Assembly (NCBI GenBank): GCA_001464735.1
Contig: LNDU01000034.1
Span: forward strand, 62,001 to 126,000
Length of the DNA stretch: 64,000 bases
Direction: 5' to 3'
Source of the DNA: Nitrospira sp. Ga0074138
Lineage (GTDB): Bacteria; Nitrospirota; Nitrospiria; Nitrospirales; Nitrospiraceae
In this document: in pieces, positions 8,095-17,113 of the stretch
How positions within the stretch are numbered: the stretch's first letter is position 1
Layout: the number at the start of each line of letters is the position of its first letter
Translations under genes and position numbers: made by a program
The notes under the pieces: model-generated
Seen by the model: only the letters and a program-made list of their open reading frames with translations
What the model was told of the DNA's origin: nothing
Database searches by the model: none

Positions 8095-10593
8095 ATGAGC
8101 ACACTGAACAGATGGTTGCAGCAGAACTCTAAGAATTCGTTCGAGCAACAATGCCAGCAGCTCGCCAATTTACTGCGGGTGAAGGAACAGGCGCTGGAAA
8201 CAACATCGCACGAGTTGAAGGTCAAGACTGCGGCGATGCAGATGCTCGAACAGAAGATCATGTCATCCGAGACGCTGTTCACCTCAACCCAGCGGGAGCT
8301 CACGGCCCGTGGCGAGCGGGTGAAGGTGCTTGAATCAGAAGTGGCGACACAGTCGAAACAACTGACAGACTTAGAATCTGAAGGAGTTGCAGCACGCCAA
8401 CGCGTGGGTGAGCTCAGCGCGACCATTAGCGCTCTGGCCAACGAACTCCGCGGGGCTCAACAGGCCTATCAGGTCGCCGAACGTACTCAGGAGGTTTTGA
8501 AAGAGGAAATCCGGGTCCTACGCGAGCACATTGCCCAGCTCAATGAAAGCATTGCCGACCGGGATCACCTCCGCGCCCGGGTCGAGAAGCTTGAGTCGGT
8601 GCAAGACCGAGTCCATCAGTTAGAGGTCGAGTTGAGTGATCGAGAAGCGGCTCATCGAGGGGCGCTCCAGCAGTTCGAACAGTCTCTGGTTGATCGCGAC
8701 CACCGGATTAGTGAATTCGATAGCAACATGGCCGCCCGAATAGATGAGCTTCGCGGGGCTCAACAGGCTTGTCAGGCCGCCGAACACACTCAGGAGGTAT
8801 TGAAAGAGGAAATCCGGGTTCTGCGTGACCAGATTGCCCAACTCAATAAGGACCTCGCCGATCGGGATCGCCTCCGTGCCCATCTGGAGAAGTTGGCCTC
8901 AGTGCAAGATCGTGTGCATCAGCTGGAGGTCGAACTGAGTAATCGGGAGGCGGCTCATCGTGGAGCGATCCAGCAGTTCGAACAGTTGCTTGCGGAGCGC
9001 GATGGGCGGATCAGTGAGTTCAATGCGAGTGCGGTTGCTCAGCTGGATGAACTCCGTGGGGCTCAACAGGCTTGTCAGACAGCTGGACACACTCAGGAGG
9101 TATTGAAAGAGGAAAACCGGGTGTTGCGAGACCAGATCGCCCAACTCAATAAGGACCTGGCCGGCCGAGACCGACTTCGGGCCCAGGTCGAGAAGCTGGA
9201 ATCGACACAAGCCCGTGTCCATCAGCTGGAGGTCGAGCTGAGTGATCGGGAAGCGGCCCATCGGGGAGCCCTTAAGCAGTTCGAACAATTGCTTGCGGAA
9301 CGCGACCGTCGGATCGGCAAATTTGATGCGAATACTGCCGTTCAGACGGACAAACTCCACGAAGCGCAACAAGCCTGTCGAACGGCTGAGCAAGCCCAGG
9401 AAGTCCTGAAGGAGGAAATCCGAGTTCTGCGAGATCATATTGCCCAACTCAATGACGGTCTTGCCGATCGGGACCGACTGCGCGCTGAAATAGAGAGGTT
9501 GGCTTCGGTGCAAGATCGTGTGCATCAGCTGGAGGTCGAACTGAGCGATCGGGAAGCTGTCCATCGCGGCACGATCCAGCAGCTGGAGCAATCCATTGCG
9601 GAGCGAGACCGGCGGGTCAGTGAGTTTGATTCGCTTGCGGCCGCTCAGGCGGACGAAGTCCAGGATGCTCTGGAGGCCTGTCGAACCGCCGAGCAGGCCC
9701 GCGAGGTCCAGAAGGAGGAAATCCGCGTCCTCCGCGAACAGATCGCCCAACTCAATAAGGACCTGGTCGGCCGAGACCGACTCCGGGCCCAGGTCGAGAA
9801 GCTGGAATCGACACAAGCCCGCGTCCATCAGCTGGAGGTCGAACTGAGTGATCGGGAAGCGGCCCATCGCAGCACCATCAAGCAGATCGAAAAGTCCCTT
9901 GCAGAACGCGACCGCCGGATCGACGAGCTCATGCCAACCACCAACCTCCTCCGTGAGAAGGGAACAGAGCTCAAGGAATGGGAAAAGAAATACGCACGTA
10001 CGGTTCAAGAGCACAAGTCAGAGGTGGCACGGTTTCAAGAACAATGCGCAGCACAGGAGCAGCTCCGCAAGCAACTACAGCTCAATGAGCAGCAGCTGCA
10101 AGGACGAGACGAGCAGATTGCGAATCTCAACCGTCAATTACAAGATCTTCAAGCAGAACGTCAGCATCTCGCACAAACGGTGCAGAGCATTCCTGGGAAG
10201 GATGAACAGATCGATCGCCTGCAACAACGTCTCAAAGAATTGCGTGGGACACTTCGTGAAAAAGCAGTGCCGGCAAAAGCAGCTTCGACAAAGGAGGGGC
10301 CTCGCCAGACCCGTCAGAATGGAGCCGAACCGAGCACTCCAGCGGGACAGCCCAAGGTCACCAAGAACAAGCAGGAAGATGATCTCAAGAAGATCCACGG
10401 GATTGGGCCAGCGTTTGCACAGACGCTTCACAAGCTGGGCACCCATACATTCATCCAAATTGCCCGTTGGAAGCCGGAAGATATTGAGAAAATCGCCAAG
10501 AAACTCGAGACCGATCCTGAGCGCATCAAACGGGAAAAATGGATCGCCGATGCTAAGAAGCAACACTATCAAAAGTACGGGGAGCGGCTCTAA
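8095..10593 (+). CDS. Long coiled-coil repeat protein with C-terminal helix-hairpin-helix domain
   Basis: This is an 832-residue protein. Residues 1 to about 720 are Glu/Gln/Arg/Leu-rich coiled coil, including five tandem units of 101 residues that begin at residue 117 (typical core HQLEVELSDREAAHRG). The last 70 or so residues (DDLKKIHGIGPAFAQTLHKLG onward) are a helix-hairpin-helix domain of the kind annotated as FEN1-like H3TH (COG3743 type), usually DNA binding. It has no membrane anchor: relative to its paralogue at 11701 an 18-codon segment holding the transmembrane helix is missing. The start has a weak AAGGATTGAG ribosome site. The function is unknown. Confidence 0.9.
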   Translation: MSTLNRWLQQNSKNSFEQQCQQLANLLRVKEQALETTSHELKVKTAAMQMLEQKIMSSETLFTSTQRELTARGERVKVLESEVATQSKQLTDLESEGVAARQRVGELSATISALANELRGAQQAYQVAERTQEVLKEEIRVLREHIAQLNESIADRDHLRARVEKLESVQDRVHQLEVELSDREAAHRGALQQFEQSLVDRDHRISEFDSNMAARIDELRGAQQACQAAEHTQEVLKEEIRVLRDQIAQLNKDLADRDRLRAHLEKLASVQDRVHQLEVELSNREAAHRGAIQQFEQLLAERDGRISEFNASAVAQLDELRGAQQACQTAGHTQEVLKEENRVLRDQIAQLNKDLAGRDRLRAQVEKLESTQARVHQLEVELSDREAAHRGALKQFEQLLAERDRRIGKFDANTAVQTDKLHEAQQACRTAEQAQEVLKEEIRVLRDHIAQLNDGLADRDRLRAEIERLASVQDRVHQLEVELSDREAVHRGTIQQLEQSIAERDRRVSEFDSLAAAQADEVQDALEACRTAEQAREVQKEEIRVLREQIAQLNKDLVGRDRLRAQVEKLESTQARVHQLEVELSDREAAHRSTIKQIEKSLAERDRRIDELMPTTNLLREKGTELKEWEKKYARTVQEHKSEVARFQEQCAAQEQLRKQLQLNEQQLQGRDEQIANLNRQLQDLQAERQHLAQTVQSIPGKDEQIDRLQQRLKELRGTLREKAVPAKAASTKEGPRQTRQNGAEPSTPAGQPKVTKNKQEDDLKKIHGIGPAFAQTLHKLGTHTFIQIARWKPEDIEKIAKKLETDPERIKREKWIADAKKQHYQKYGERL
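8443..9930 (+). repeat. Five tandem 303-bp coding repeats
   Basis: Units begin at 8443, 8746, 9049, 9352 and 9655, each exactly 303 bp apart (101 codons). The fifth loses similarity at about 9930. Each starts with a variant of ELRGAQQACQ and contains VLREHIAQLN, HQLEVELSDRE and AERDRRI. Exact spacing with moderate divergence points to duplication by unequal crossing-over that has been kept in frame. Confidence 0.95.
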
Positions 10594-10825
10594 CCAGCCT
10601 GCAGTTGGTATGACAGTCGATCCCCTGATGGGGTTGAGTGTTCACCAGTTCTTTCCACTCTAGCAGCGCTTCATATTTACCAGGCCCGATCAGCAAACCG
10701 TGTTGGTGTATGTTCCTGATTTCTCCGCTTGACTGGCCATTCTCATCCTAGTACAGACATCCTCAGACGTGGTACCGTGGCGCCGTGCGCCCCAGTTGTT
10801 CCATCATCCACAGCGGGTTGATCCC

Positions 10826-11686
10826 ATGAGACGTGCAGGGATTCTCACCGGAGGGGCAGTTGCGCTCATGCTTCTCAGCGCGGTGTGCCTTCCTCGGCAC
10901 CTCTCCTCCCCGCCACGGTCCGCGATCGCGACTCCCGCCAGCCTTCACATCAGTTTCGAGCAAGACAGCTTGGTCCTTCGCGGTTCCTTGCCCACTGAAC
11001 GCAGTAAGACCACGATTCTTGAGCAGGCGCATGCGCTCGCTGCGAAAACGCGCATGCGTGTGATCGACCAGTTTGCTGTTGATCAGCAGGTCAAAACGGC
11101 AGTGTGGGTGGATATGGTGCCGCAACTCTTGCCGGTCTTGGGCGTGATGGTTGAGCGAGGCTCCATCATCATCGATGGACATTCGCTGTTAGTCAACGGT
11201 CAGGTGGCCGGTCACCGTGAGAAGGCGGAGATCTTACAGGCGTTGGCTCCGGTGATACGAGCGGGCTTACGAATTGAAGACCGTGTGGTGGTGGTATCGA
11301 GGGCAGCATCGTCTTCTGCTACCGTTCCTCTGTCGGCACTCCAGCTGCTGTTGAACCAAGTCCTGACGAAATCCTCGATCGAGTTTGAACCCAAGAGCGC
11401 GACGATCACGACCAAAGGACAGGTGGTGCTCGATCAAATCATCACACTTTTACGGAGAGCTCCCGACACGCCGATTGAAATCGCGGGCCATACCGATGCG
11501 GGAGGTGAAGCGGAGTACAATATGCAACTGAGTCGCCGTCGTGCCGAAGCGGTCAAGCAGTATTTGACCAGTCACGGACTCCTGAATCCATTTACCGTAA
11601 TCGGCTATGGTTCGACACGCCCCCTGACTCAGGGGAGGTCACCATCGGGCCTTCACCGGAATGAGCGGATTGAATTACTGATGTAA
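10826..11686 (+). CDS. OmpA-family protein with BON-like and peptidoglycan-binding domains
   Basis: This protein of 286 residues has an N-terminal signal or anchor (hydrophobic residues 9 to 22). A middle part alternates strands and helices in a BON/OmpA_N-like pattern (LVLRGSLPTE, then IIIDGHSLLVNGQV), and the C-terminal OmpA domain spans residues 180 to 286. The peptidoglycan-binding motif is visible: EIAGHTDAGG, then NMQLSRRRAEAVKQYL and GYGSTRPL. The start at ATG 10826 is chosen because the signal sequence begins there and its decayed copy at 7904 starts at the same codon; the ribosome site is weak. It precedes the 11701 gene by 14 bp, so the two form an operon linking cell wall and coiled-coil protein. 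Confidence 0.9.
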   Translation: MRRAGILTGGAVALMLLSAVCLPRHLSSPPRSAIATPASLHISFEQDSLVLRGSLPTERSKTTILEQAHALAAKTRMRVIDQFAVDQQVKTAVWVDMVPQLLPVLGVMVERGSIIIDGHSLLVNGQVAGHREKAEILQALAPVIRAGLRIEDRVVVVSRAASSSATVPLSALQLLLNQVLTKSSIEFEPKSATITTKGQVVLDQIITLLRRAPDTPIEIAGHTDAGGEAEYNMQLSRRRAEAVKQYLTSHGLLNPFTVIGYGSTRPLTQGRSPSGLHRNERIELLM

Positions 11687-11700
11687 GGACGGACTGACGT

Positions 11701-13296
11701 ATGATTACACTGATGAGCCAGATGCTCGGATGTCTCCTCATCGCGGCCGGAATTGGTGTCGCGGTTGGTTGGTTGTTGCGAGGGCTCCCAAAGAATTCGC
11801 CCGATCATTCTTACGGGGATCTCGCCAATCTGTTGCGGAGCAAAGAACAGGCACTGGAGACGATCTCACATGATTTGAAGGTGAAGACGTCAGGGATGCA
11901 GATTCTCGAACAGAAGATCATGTCGTCCGAGACGCTGTACTCGTCAGCCCAACGAGAAGTCACCGCACGCGGGGAACGGGTCAAGGCGCTCGAAGCGGAA
12001 TTGGCCGTTCGGTCGAAACGGCTGACGGACTTGGACGCTGAATCAGTTGCGGCCCGCCGACGTGAGGGGGAATTCACTGCCCACGCAGCCGCCCAGGCTC
12101 TAGAACTTCAAGCGGCCCAACAGGCGTGTCAGGCCGCTGAGCAGGCGCGCGAGGTGATGGAGCAGGAAGTCCGCGTGCAGCGGGAGCATATTGCCCAACT
12201 CAACGAAGGCCCGGATCGGGACGAGCTCCGAGCCCGCCTGAAGCAGTTCGAATCGGTGCAGAGCCGCGTCCATCAGTTGGAGGTGGAACTGAGTGATCGG
12301 GAAGCCGCTCATCGCGGCGTGATCCAGCAGCTGGAACAGGCCCTCGCGGAGCGCGATCGGCGGATGAGCGAGTTCGATGCGAATGTGGCGGCCCAGGCGG
12401 AAGAACTCCGAGGGGCCCAACAGGCGTGTCAGGCCGCTGAGCAGGCGCGCGAGGTGATGGAGCAGGAAGTCCGCGTGCAGCGGGAGCATATTGCCCAACT
12501 CAACGAAGGCCAATCGGTGCAGAGCCGCGTCCATCAGTTGGAGGTGGAACTGAGTGATCGGGAAGCCGCCCATCGCGGCGTGATCCAGCAGCTGGAACAG
12601 GCCATCGCGGAGCGCGATCGGCGGATCGAAGAGCTTGTGCCGGTCACCCACCTCCTTCGCGAGAAGCAATCAGAGCTCAAGGAATGGGAAAGAATTCACG
12701 CGCGCACCATGCAAGAGCTTGAAGGCGAAACGGCGAAGTTCCAGGAGCAATGCGCCGCGCAGGACCAACTCCGTTCCCAACATCTGCTCAATGAGCAACG
12801 TCTACATGAACGGGACGAGCAGATTGCGAGCCTCCACCGTGAGTTGCATGCGCTCCAAGCGGAGCGTCGAACTCTCCTCGAGGAAGTTCAGGGTATTCCA
12901 CAGAAAGATGAGCACATTGATCGCTTGCAGCAACGCCTCAAAGAGCTGCGGGTGACTCTCCGCACGAAACCGGATTCAGCAGCCGTGGGGCTTCCTCTGA
13001 CTCGTCCGAATAGAACCAAGCTAAGGTCCCAAGAAGGCCCACCCAAGGTGGGGGTGGGGGTGGGGAAGGACAGTCAGAAAGACGATCTGAAAAAGATCCA
13101 CGGGATCGGGCCGGTTTTTGCACAGACCCTCAATAAGATGGGCACCTACACATTTATCCAAATTGCTCGTTGGAAACCGGACGATATCGAGAAGATTGCC
13201 AAGAAGCTTGAAACCGATCCAGATCGCATTAAACGGGACAAGTGGATCGCTGACGCCAAAGAACAACACTTCCGAAAGTACGGAGAACGGCTCTAG
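11701..13296 (+). CDS. Membrane-anchored coiled-coil protein with C-terminal helix-hairpin-helix domain
   Basis: This 531-residue paralogue of the 8095 product carries an N-terminal transmembrane helix (about residues 8 to 26, LGCLLIAAGIGVAVGWLL). A coiled coil with two repeat units follows, then a helix-hairpin-helix domain (KKIHGIGPVFAQTLNKMG) near the C-terminus, nearly identical to that of the paralogue. The anchor places the coiled coil and the probably DNA-binding tail on the cytoplasmic face, which is an inference. A Gly/Val run (about residue 446) encoded by GGTGGGGGTGGGGGTGGGG lies in the linker. It follows the OmpA gene by 14 bp. Confidence 0.9.
   Translation: MITLMSQMLGCLLIAAGIGVAVGWLLRGLPKNSPDHSYGDLANLLRSKEQALETISHDLKVKTSGMQILEQKIMSSETLYSSAQREVTARGERVKALEAELAVRSKRLTDLDAESVAARRREGEFTAHAAAQALELQAAQQACQAAEQAREVMEQEVRVQREHIAQLNEGPDRDELRARLKQFESVQSRVHQLEVELSDREAAHRGVIQQLEQALAERDRRMSEFDANVAAQAEELRGAQQACQAAEQAREVMEQEVRVQREHIAQLNEGQSVQSRVHQLEVELSDREAAHRGVIQQLEQAIAERDRRIEELVPVTHLLREKQSELKEWERIHARTMQELEGETAKFQEQCAAQDQLRSQHLLNEQRLHERDEQIASLHRELHALQAERRTLLEEVQGIPQKDEHIDRLQQRLKELRVTLRTKPDSAAVGLPLTRPNRTKLRSQEGPPKVGVGVGKDSQKDDLKKIHGIGPVFAQTLNKMGTYTFIQIARWKPDDIEKIAKKLETDPDRIKRDKWIADAKEQHFRKYGERL
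12115..12511 (+). repeat. Exact direct repeat inside the coiled-coil gene
   Basis: Positions 12115-12211 and 12415-12511 are identical over about 97 bp at a 300-bp offset. The second unit then lacks about 14 codons present in the first (the PDRDELRARLKQFE part). Identity at silent positions implies a recent duplication or gene conversion. Confidence 0.9.
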
Positions 13297-13302
13297 CAGG
13301 AT

Positions 13303-13440
13303 GTTGAAAAAGTTCCTCAGCTTCGTTCTTACATCGCTTAAAGGCTCAACGTACAGCCTGGGCAAACGTATGTTCACACAGGCGATGGGTGGGCGGGTGA
13401 AAACAGTCTACGCTAGTCTCTTCGCTCGCTGCGGCCCCTA
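13303..13440 (+). repeat. Probable dispersed intergenic repeat
   Basis: The segment starting GATGTTGAAAAAGTTCCTC, continuing GCTCAACGTAC and ending TCTTCGCTCGCTGCGGCC resembles an intergenic repeat recalled from Nitrospira genomes. There is no second copy in this window, so repeat status rests on recollection only. It lies in the 301-bp gap between the 11701 gene and dnaE. Nothing else is seen there. Confidence 0.4.
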
Positions 13441-13597
13441 GTCAAGAGCGAGAGAGATGAATTAGCTTTTCAATGGCCTGTTAGTAATCATACAACAAGA
13501 CAGTTTCTCGACGGCGTCTCGATGAGAGGACTTCCCTGGTCCATCATTGACTCCTTCTTGTACCCTCACTACAATCCTATAACGAGGTGTATCTTTC

Positions 13598-16500
13598 GTG
13601 ACTTCCTCTTTTGTTCATCTGCATCTCCACACCCAGTTCAGCCTCCTCGATGGTGCCAATCAGATTGAGCCGTTAGTTCGACAGATCAAGTCCTTCGATC
13701 AGCCGGCAGTGGCCATGACCGACCATGGCAATATGTTCGGCGCGGTCGAGTTTTATCGCAAAGCCAAAGAGGTGGGTGTCAAGCCGATCATCGGTTGTGA
13801 AGCCTATATGGCCTTAGGAAGCCGGCATGCCAAGAAGGACAGTGGGCTCGCGCATAACGATTACTACCACTTGATTCTCCTCGCGAGAAATCTTACCGGC
13901 TATCAGAATCTTATCAAGCTTGTCAGTAAAGGATATCTTGAGGGGTTCTATTATAAGCCTCGAATTGACAAAGAACTCTTAAAGCTTCACCACGATGGGA
14001 TCATTGCATTGTCCGGTTGCTTAAGCGGTGAAATCCCTTATCTCATCGGCCAGAAAGATATGGATGGTGCCATAGCGGTGGCCGGCGAGTTCCAGGAAAT
14101 CTTCGGGAAGGATCATTTCTATCTCGAGGTGCAGGCCAACGGACTCGATCATCAGCGGGTCGCCAACGCCGGCCTCATGGAGATCCATAAGAAACTTGGG
14201 ATCCCTCTCGCGGGCACCAATGATTGTCACTACCTGAAGAAGGAAGACTCGCGGCCGCATGAATTGATGTTGTGTCTGCAGACCGGAAAGACGGTGAGCG
14301 ATCCGAACCGGATGAAGTTCGACACGGATCAGCTGTATGTGAAATCGACGGAGGAGATCGCTCCGGCGTTTGCAGAGTTTCCTGGCGCTGTGACGAACAC
14401 CTGCCGCATTGCGAACCATTGCGAGCTCGATCTTCCGCTGAACAAAACCTATCTCCCACAGTACCGAATTCCTGAAGGATTCAAGGATCGCGAGTCCTAT
14501 CTGGAACATCTCGCGCTCGCCGGGCTGAAGGAACGATTAAAAGAAAGGCCCAGCCGGGTTGCGTCCGCTGTCTACGATCAGCGTCTCCGAGAAGAACTGA
14601 TGGTGATCTGCTCGATGGGATTTGCTGGCTACTTTCTCATTGTCTGGGACATTATCCGCTTCGCTCGATCAAAACGGATTCCAGTGGGGCCAGGGCGGGG
14701 CTCTGCCGCTGGCAGTCTTGTGGCCTATGCCTTGCGCATTACCGACCTTGATCCGCTCGTCTATACCCTATTGTTCGAGCGTTTTTTGAATCCTGAACGC
14801 GTCTCGCTTCCTGATATCGATATGGATTTCTGCATGGACCGGCGCGGGGAAGTGATCAACTATGTGGTGGACAAGTATGGATCCGACCACGTCGCGCAGA
14901 TCATCACGTTTGGAACACTCGGCGCCAAGGCGGCGATTCGCGATGTGGGCCGTGTGCTGGAAATGTCTTACGCGGATGCCGACAAGGTGGCCAAGCTTAT
15001 TCCCAATCAATTGAATATCACGTTGCAACAGGCCGTGGAAACCGAGCCTCGCTTGCGCGAGTTGGTGGAGACGGATCCGAAGGTCAAAGAGCTCATGGCC
15101 AACGCGCAATCGCTCGAAGGCTTGGCTCGTCATGCCTCGACCCATGCGGCCGGCGTCGTGATCTCCGAAGGACCGCTCACCGACCACGTACCGCTCTACA
15201 AGGGCGCCAACGACGAAATCGTAACCCAGTACTCAATGGGGGACGTCGAAAAAATCGGGCTGGTGAAATTCGATTTCCTCGGCCTCAAGACGCTCACGAT
15301 GATTCGACGTGCCGAGACTCTGATCACTGAAACGCATCCCGGTGTGCCGCCGCTCGTGATCGATCAGGTGCCGTTCGATGACCCTGCCACCTTTGCCCTT
15401 CTGAGCTCAGGAAAAACCACCGGGCTGTTCCAGCTGGAAAGCTCCGGTATGCGGGATCTCTTGACGGGCCTCAAGCCGGACCGGTTTGAAGACATTATCG
15501 CCATTATCGCGCTGTATCGTCCCGGACCTATGGATCTCATTCCTGATTTTATCAAGCGAAAACAGGGGAAGGTGCCGATCTCCTATGAACTGCCGGAACT
15601 GGAGCCGATCCTCAAGGATACCTATGGCGTGATCGTCTACCAGGAACAGGTGATGGCGATCGCCAATAAGATGGCCGGGTTCTCCTTGGGCCAAGCCGAC
15701 ATCCTTCGTCGGGCGATGGGCAAAAAGAAACCGGAAGAGATGGAAAAGCTGCGGGTCAAGTTTCTTGATGGCGCGAAACACAAGAATATTCCTGAGAAAA
15801 AAGCGGACAAGCTCTACGAACTGATTCAAAAATTCGCCGGATATGGCTTCAATAAATCGCATGCGGCAGCCTATGCTGTTTTGTGTTATCAAACGGGCTA
15901 CTTAAAAGCCCACTACCCGACCGAATTCATGGCGTCCCTGATGACGACCGATATGGGCAATCAGGATAAGCTGGTCGGGTATTTCACCGAATGTCGGGAC
16001 CTGGACATTAAAGTGCTGGGGCCTGACGTGAATGCCAGCCAAACGCACTTCGCCGTCCATGACGGCGCCATCCGGTTCGGCTTAGCGGCCATCAAGAATG
16101 TGGGAGAGGGCGCGGTGGAGTCAGTATTGAATGTGCGAACACAGACCGGTCCCTTCGGGTCGTTCTTTGATTTCTGTCGGCGGGTTGATCTTCATAAGGC
16201 AAACAAGCGGATGTTGGAAGGCCTCATTAAGGCCGGTGCGTTTGATTCCACCGGTGCCAAGCGCTCACAACTCATGGCAGTGCTCGATCAAGCCGTGGAG
16301 GAGGGCGCCGCAGCACAACGTGAACGCGATCTCGGACAGACCAGCATCTTCGGTGAGGAGCTGAATGGCCACACCACGACAACGGCCTTGCCGACTTCCC
16401 CGCTGCCTTCGATCGCGGAATGGGATCAAGCCCAACGATTGAAGTACGAACGAGAGCTGACCGGGTTCTATATTTCCGCCCATCCCCTCACCCGCTACGA

Positions 16501-17062
16501 AGCGACACTGAGTGCCTTGTCGACTACGACGACCGTGGGATTGAAAGACTGCGGGGACGGCGGCGAGGTGAAGATCTGCGGCATCATCGCCTCGGTCAAG
16601 TCGATGCTGACGAAGAAGGGTGATCGGATGGCCTACCTCACGGTGGAAGACTTGCATGGGACCACGGAGGTGATTGTGTTCCCCGATTTGTTCAGGACGG
16701 CGGGTGAGCTGATTGCACCGGAACGGATCGTTCGTATCACGGGTACCATCGATCGTGGCGACAAAGGCACCAAAATCCGTGGCAGCAAGATCGAGCCGCT
16801 GGCCGAGGTGCAAGTCCAGGCGATCAAGCGCATCCGCATCAGCCTCATGGATCGTCCGGAGGTCCCTCAACAATTGCCTCGATTGCGTGCCGTCTTCATG
16901 CGACATCCCGGGAGCACCACGATCTCCATGTTGTTTCGGACCGATGCAAATTGGGAAGCTGAGACCAATCCCCTCCCCAACCTGACCGTGTGTCCCAGTG
17001 ATCACTTTGTGTCGGAGGTTGAGGAAGTGCTAGGCAAAGGGGCTCTCTTTTTGCTATCCTAA
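13598..17062 (+). CDS. dnaE: DNA polymerase III subunit alpha
   Basis: This is the replicative polymerase catalytic subunit, 1,154 residues, a normal length for DnaE1. It opens with the PHP domain (HLHLHTQFSLLDG). The polymerase core holds GPGRGSAAGS near 370 and the catalytic aspartates in PDIDMDF near 405, followed by the helix-hairpin-helix/beta-clamp region and an OB fold near 1,000 (VKICGIIASVKSMLTKKGDRM). The start is GTG at 13598 with GAGG about 10 bases upstream; no in-frame ATG gives the full PHP motif. accA follows after about 50 bp on the same strand. Confidence 0.98.
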   Translation: MTSSFVHLHLHTQFSLLDGANQIEPLVRQIKSFDQPAVAMTDHGNMFGAVEFYRKAKEVGVKPIIGCEAYMALGSRHAKKDSGLAHNDYYHLILLARNLTGYQNLIKLVSKGYLEGFYYKPRIDKELLKLHHDGIIALSGCLSGEIPYLIGQKDMDGAIAVAGEFQEIFGKDHFYLEVQANGLDHQRVANAGLMEIHKKLGIPLAGTNDCHYLKKEDSRPHELMLCLQTGKTVSDPNRMKFDTDQLYVKSTEEIAPAFAEFPGAVTNTCRIANHCELDLPLNKTYLPQYRIPEGFKDRESYLEHLALAGLKERLKERPSRVASAVYDQRLREELMVICSMGFAGYFLIVWDIIRFARSKRIPVGPGRGSAAGSLVAYALRITDLDPLVYTLLFERFLNPERVSLPDIDMDFCMDRRGEVINYVVDKYGSDHVAQIITFGTLGAKAAIRDVGRVLEMSYADADKVAKLIPNQLNITLQQAVETEPRLRELVETDPKVKELMANAQSLEGLARHASTHAAGVVISEGPLTDHVPLYKGANDEIVTQYSMGDVEKIGLVKFDFLGLKTLTMIRRAETLITETHPGVPPLVIDQVPFDDPATFALLSSGKTTGLFQLESSGMRDLLTGLKPDRFEDIIAIIALYRPGPMDLIPDFIKRKQGKVPISYELPELEPILKDTYGVIVYQEQVMAIANKMAGFSLGQADILRRAMGKKKPEEMEKLRVKFLDGAKHKNIPEKKADKLYELIQKFAGYGFNKSHAAAYAVLCYQTGYLKAHYPTEFMASLMTTDMGNQDKLVGYFTECRDLDIKVLGPDVNASQTHFAVHDGAIRFGLAAIKNVGEGAVESVLNVRTQTGPFGSFFDFCRRVDLHKANKRMLEGLIKAGAFDSTGAKRSQLMAVLDQAVEEGAAAQRERDLGQTSIFGEELNGHTTTTALPTSPLPSIAEWDQAQRLKYERELTGFYISAHPLTRYEATLSALSTTTTVGLKDCGDGGEVKICGIIASVKSMLTKKGDRMAYLTVEDLHGTTEVIVFPDLFRTAGELIAPERIVRITGTIDRGDKGTKIRGSKIEPLAEVQVQAIKRIRISLMDRPEVPQQLPRLRAVFMRHPGSTTISMLFRTDANWEAETNPLPNLTVCPSDHFVSEVEEVLGKGALFLLS

Positions 17063-17113
17063 GGATCTTAGTTGGGCCGGGTGGCTGATTGTTCTACGGA
17101 AGTGAACGGGGCT

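Noticed and set aside
8443..9930. Regular repeats considered as a CRISPR array
   Set aside because: Units are 303 bp, coding, with no spacer/repeat alternation and no cas genes in the window.
8899..10014. 371-codon open frame antisense to the coiled-coil repeats
   Set aside because: Repeated low-complexity coding sequence on the plus strand leaves an open antisense frame; it has no ribosome site and its content mirrors the repeat.
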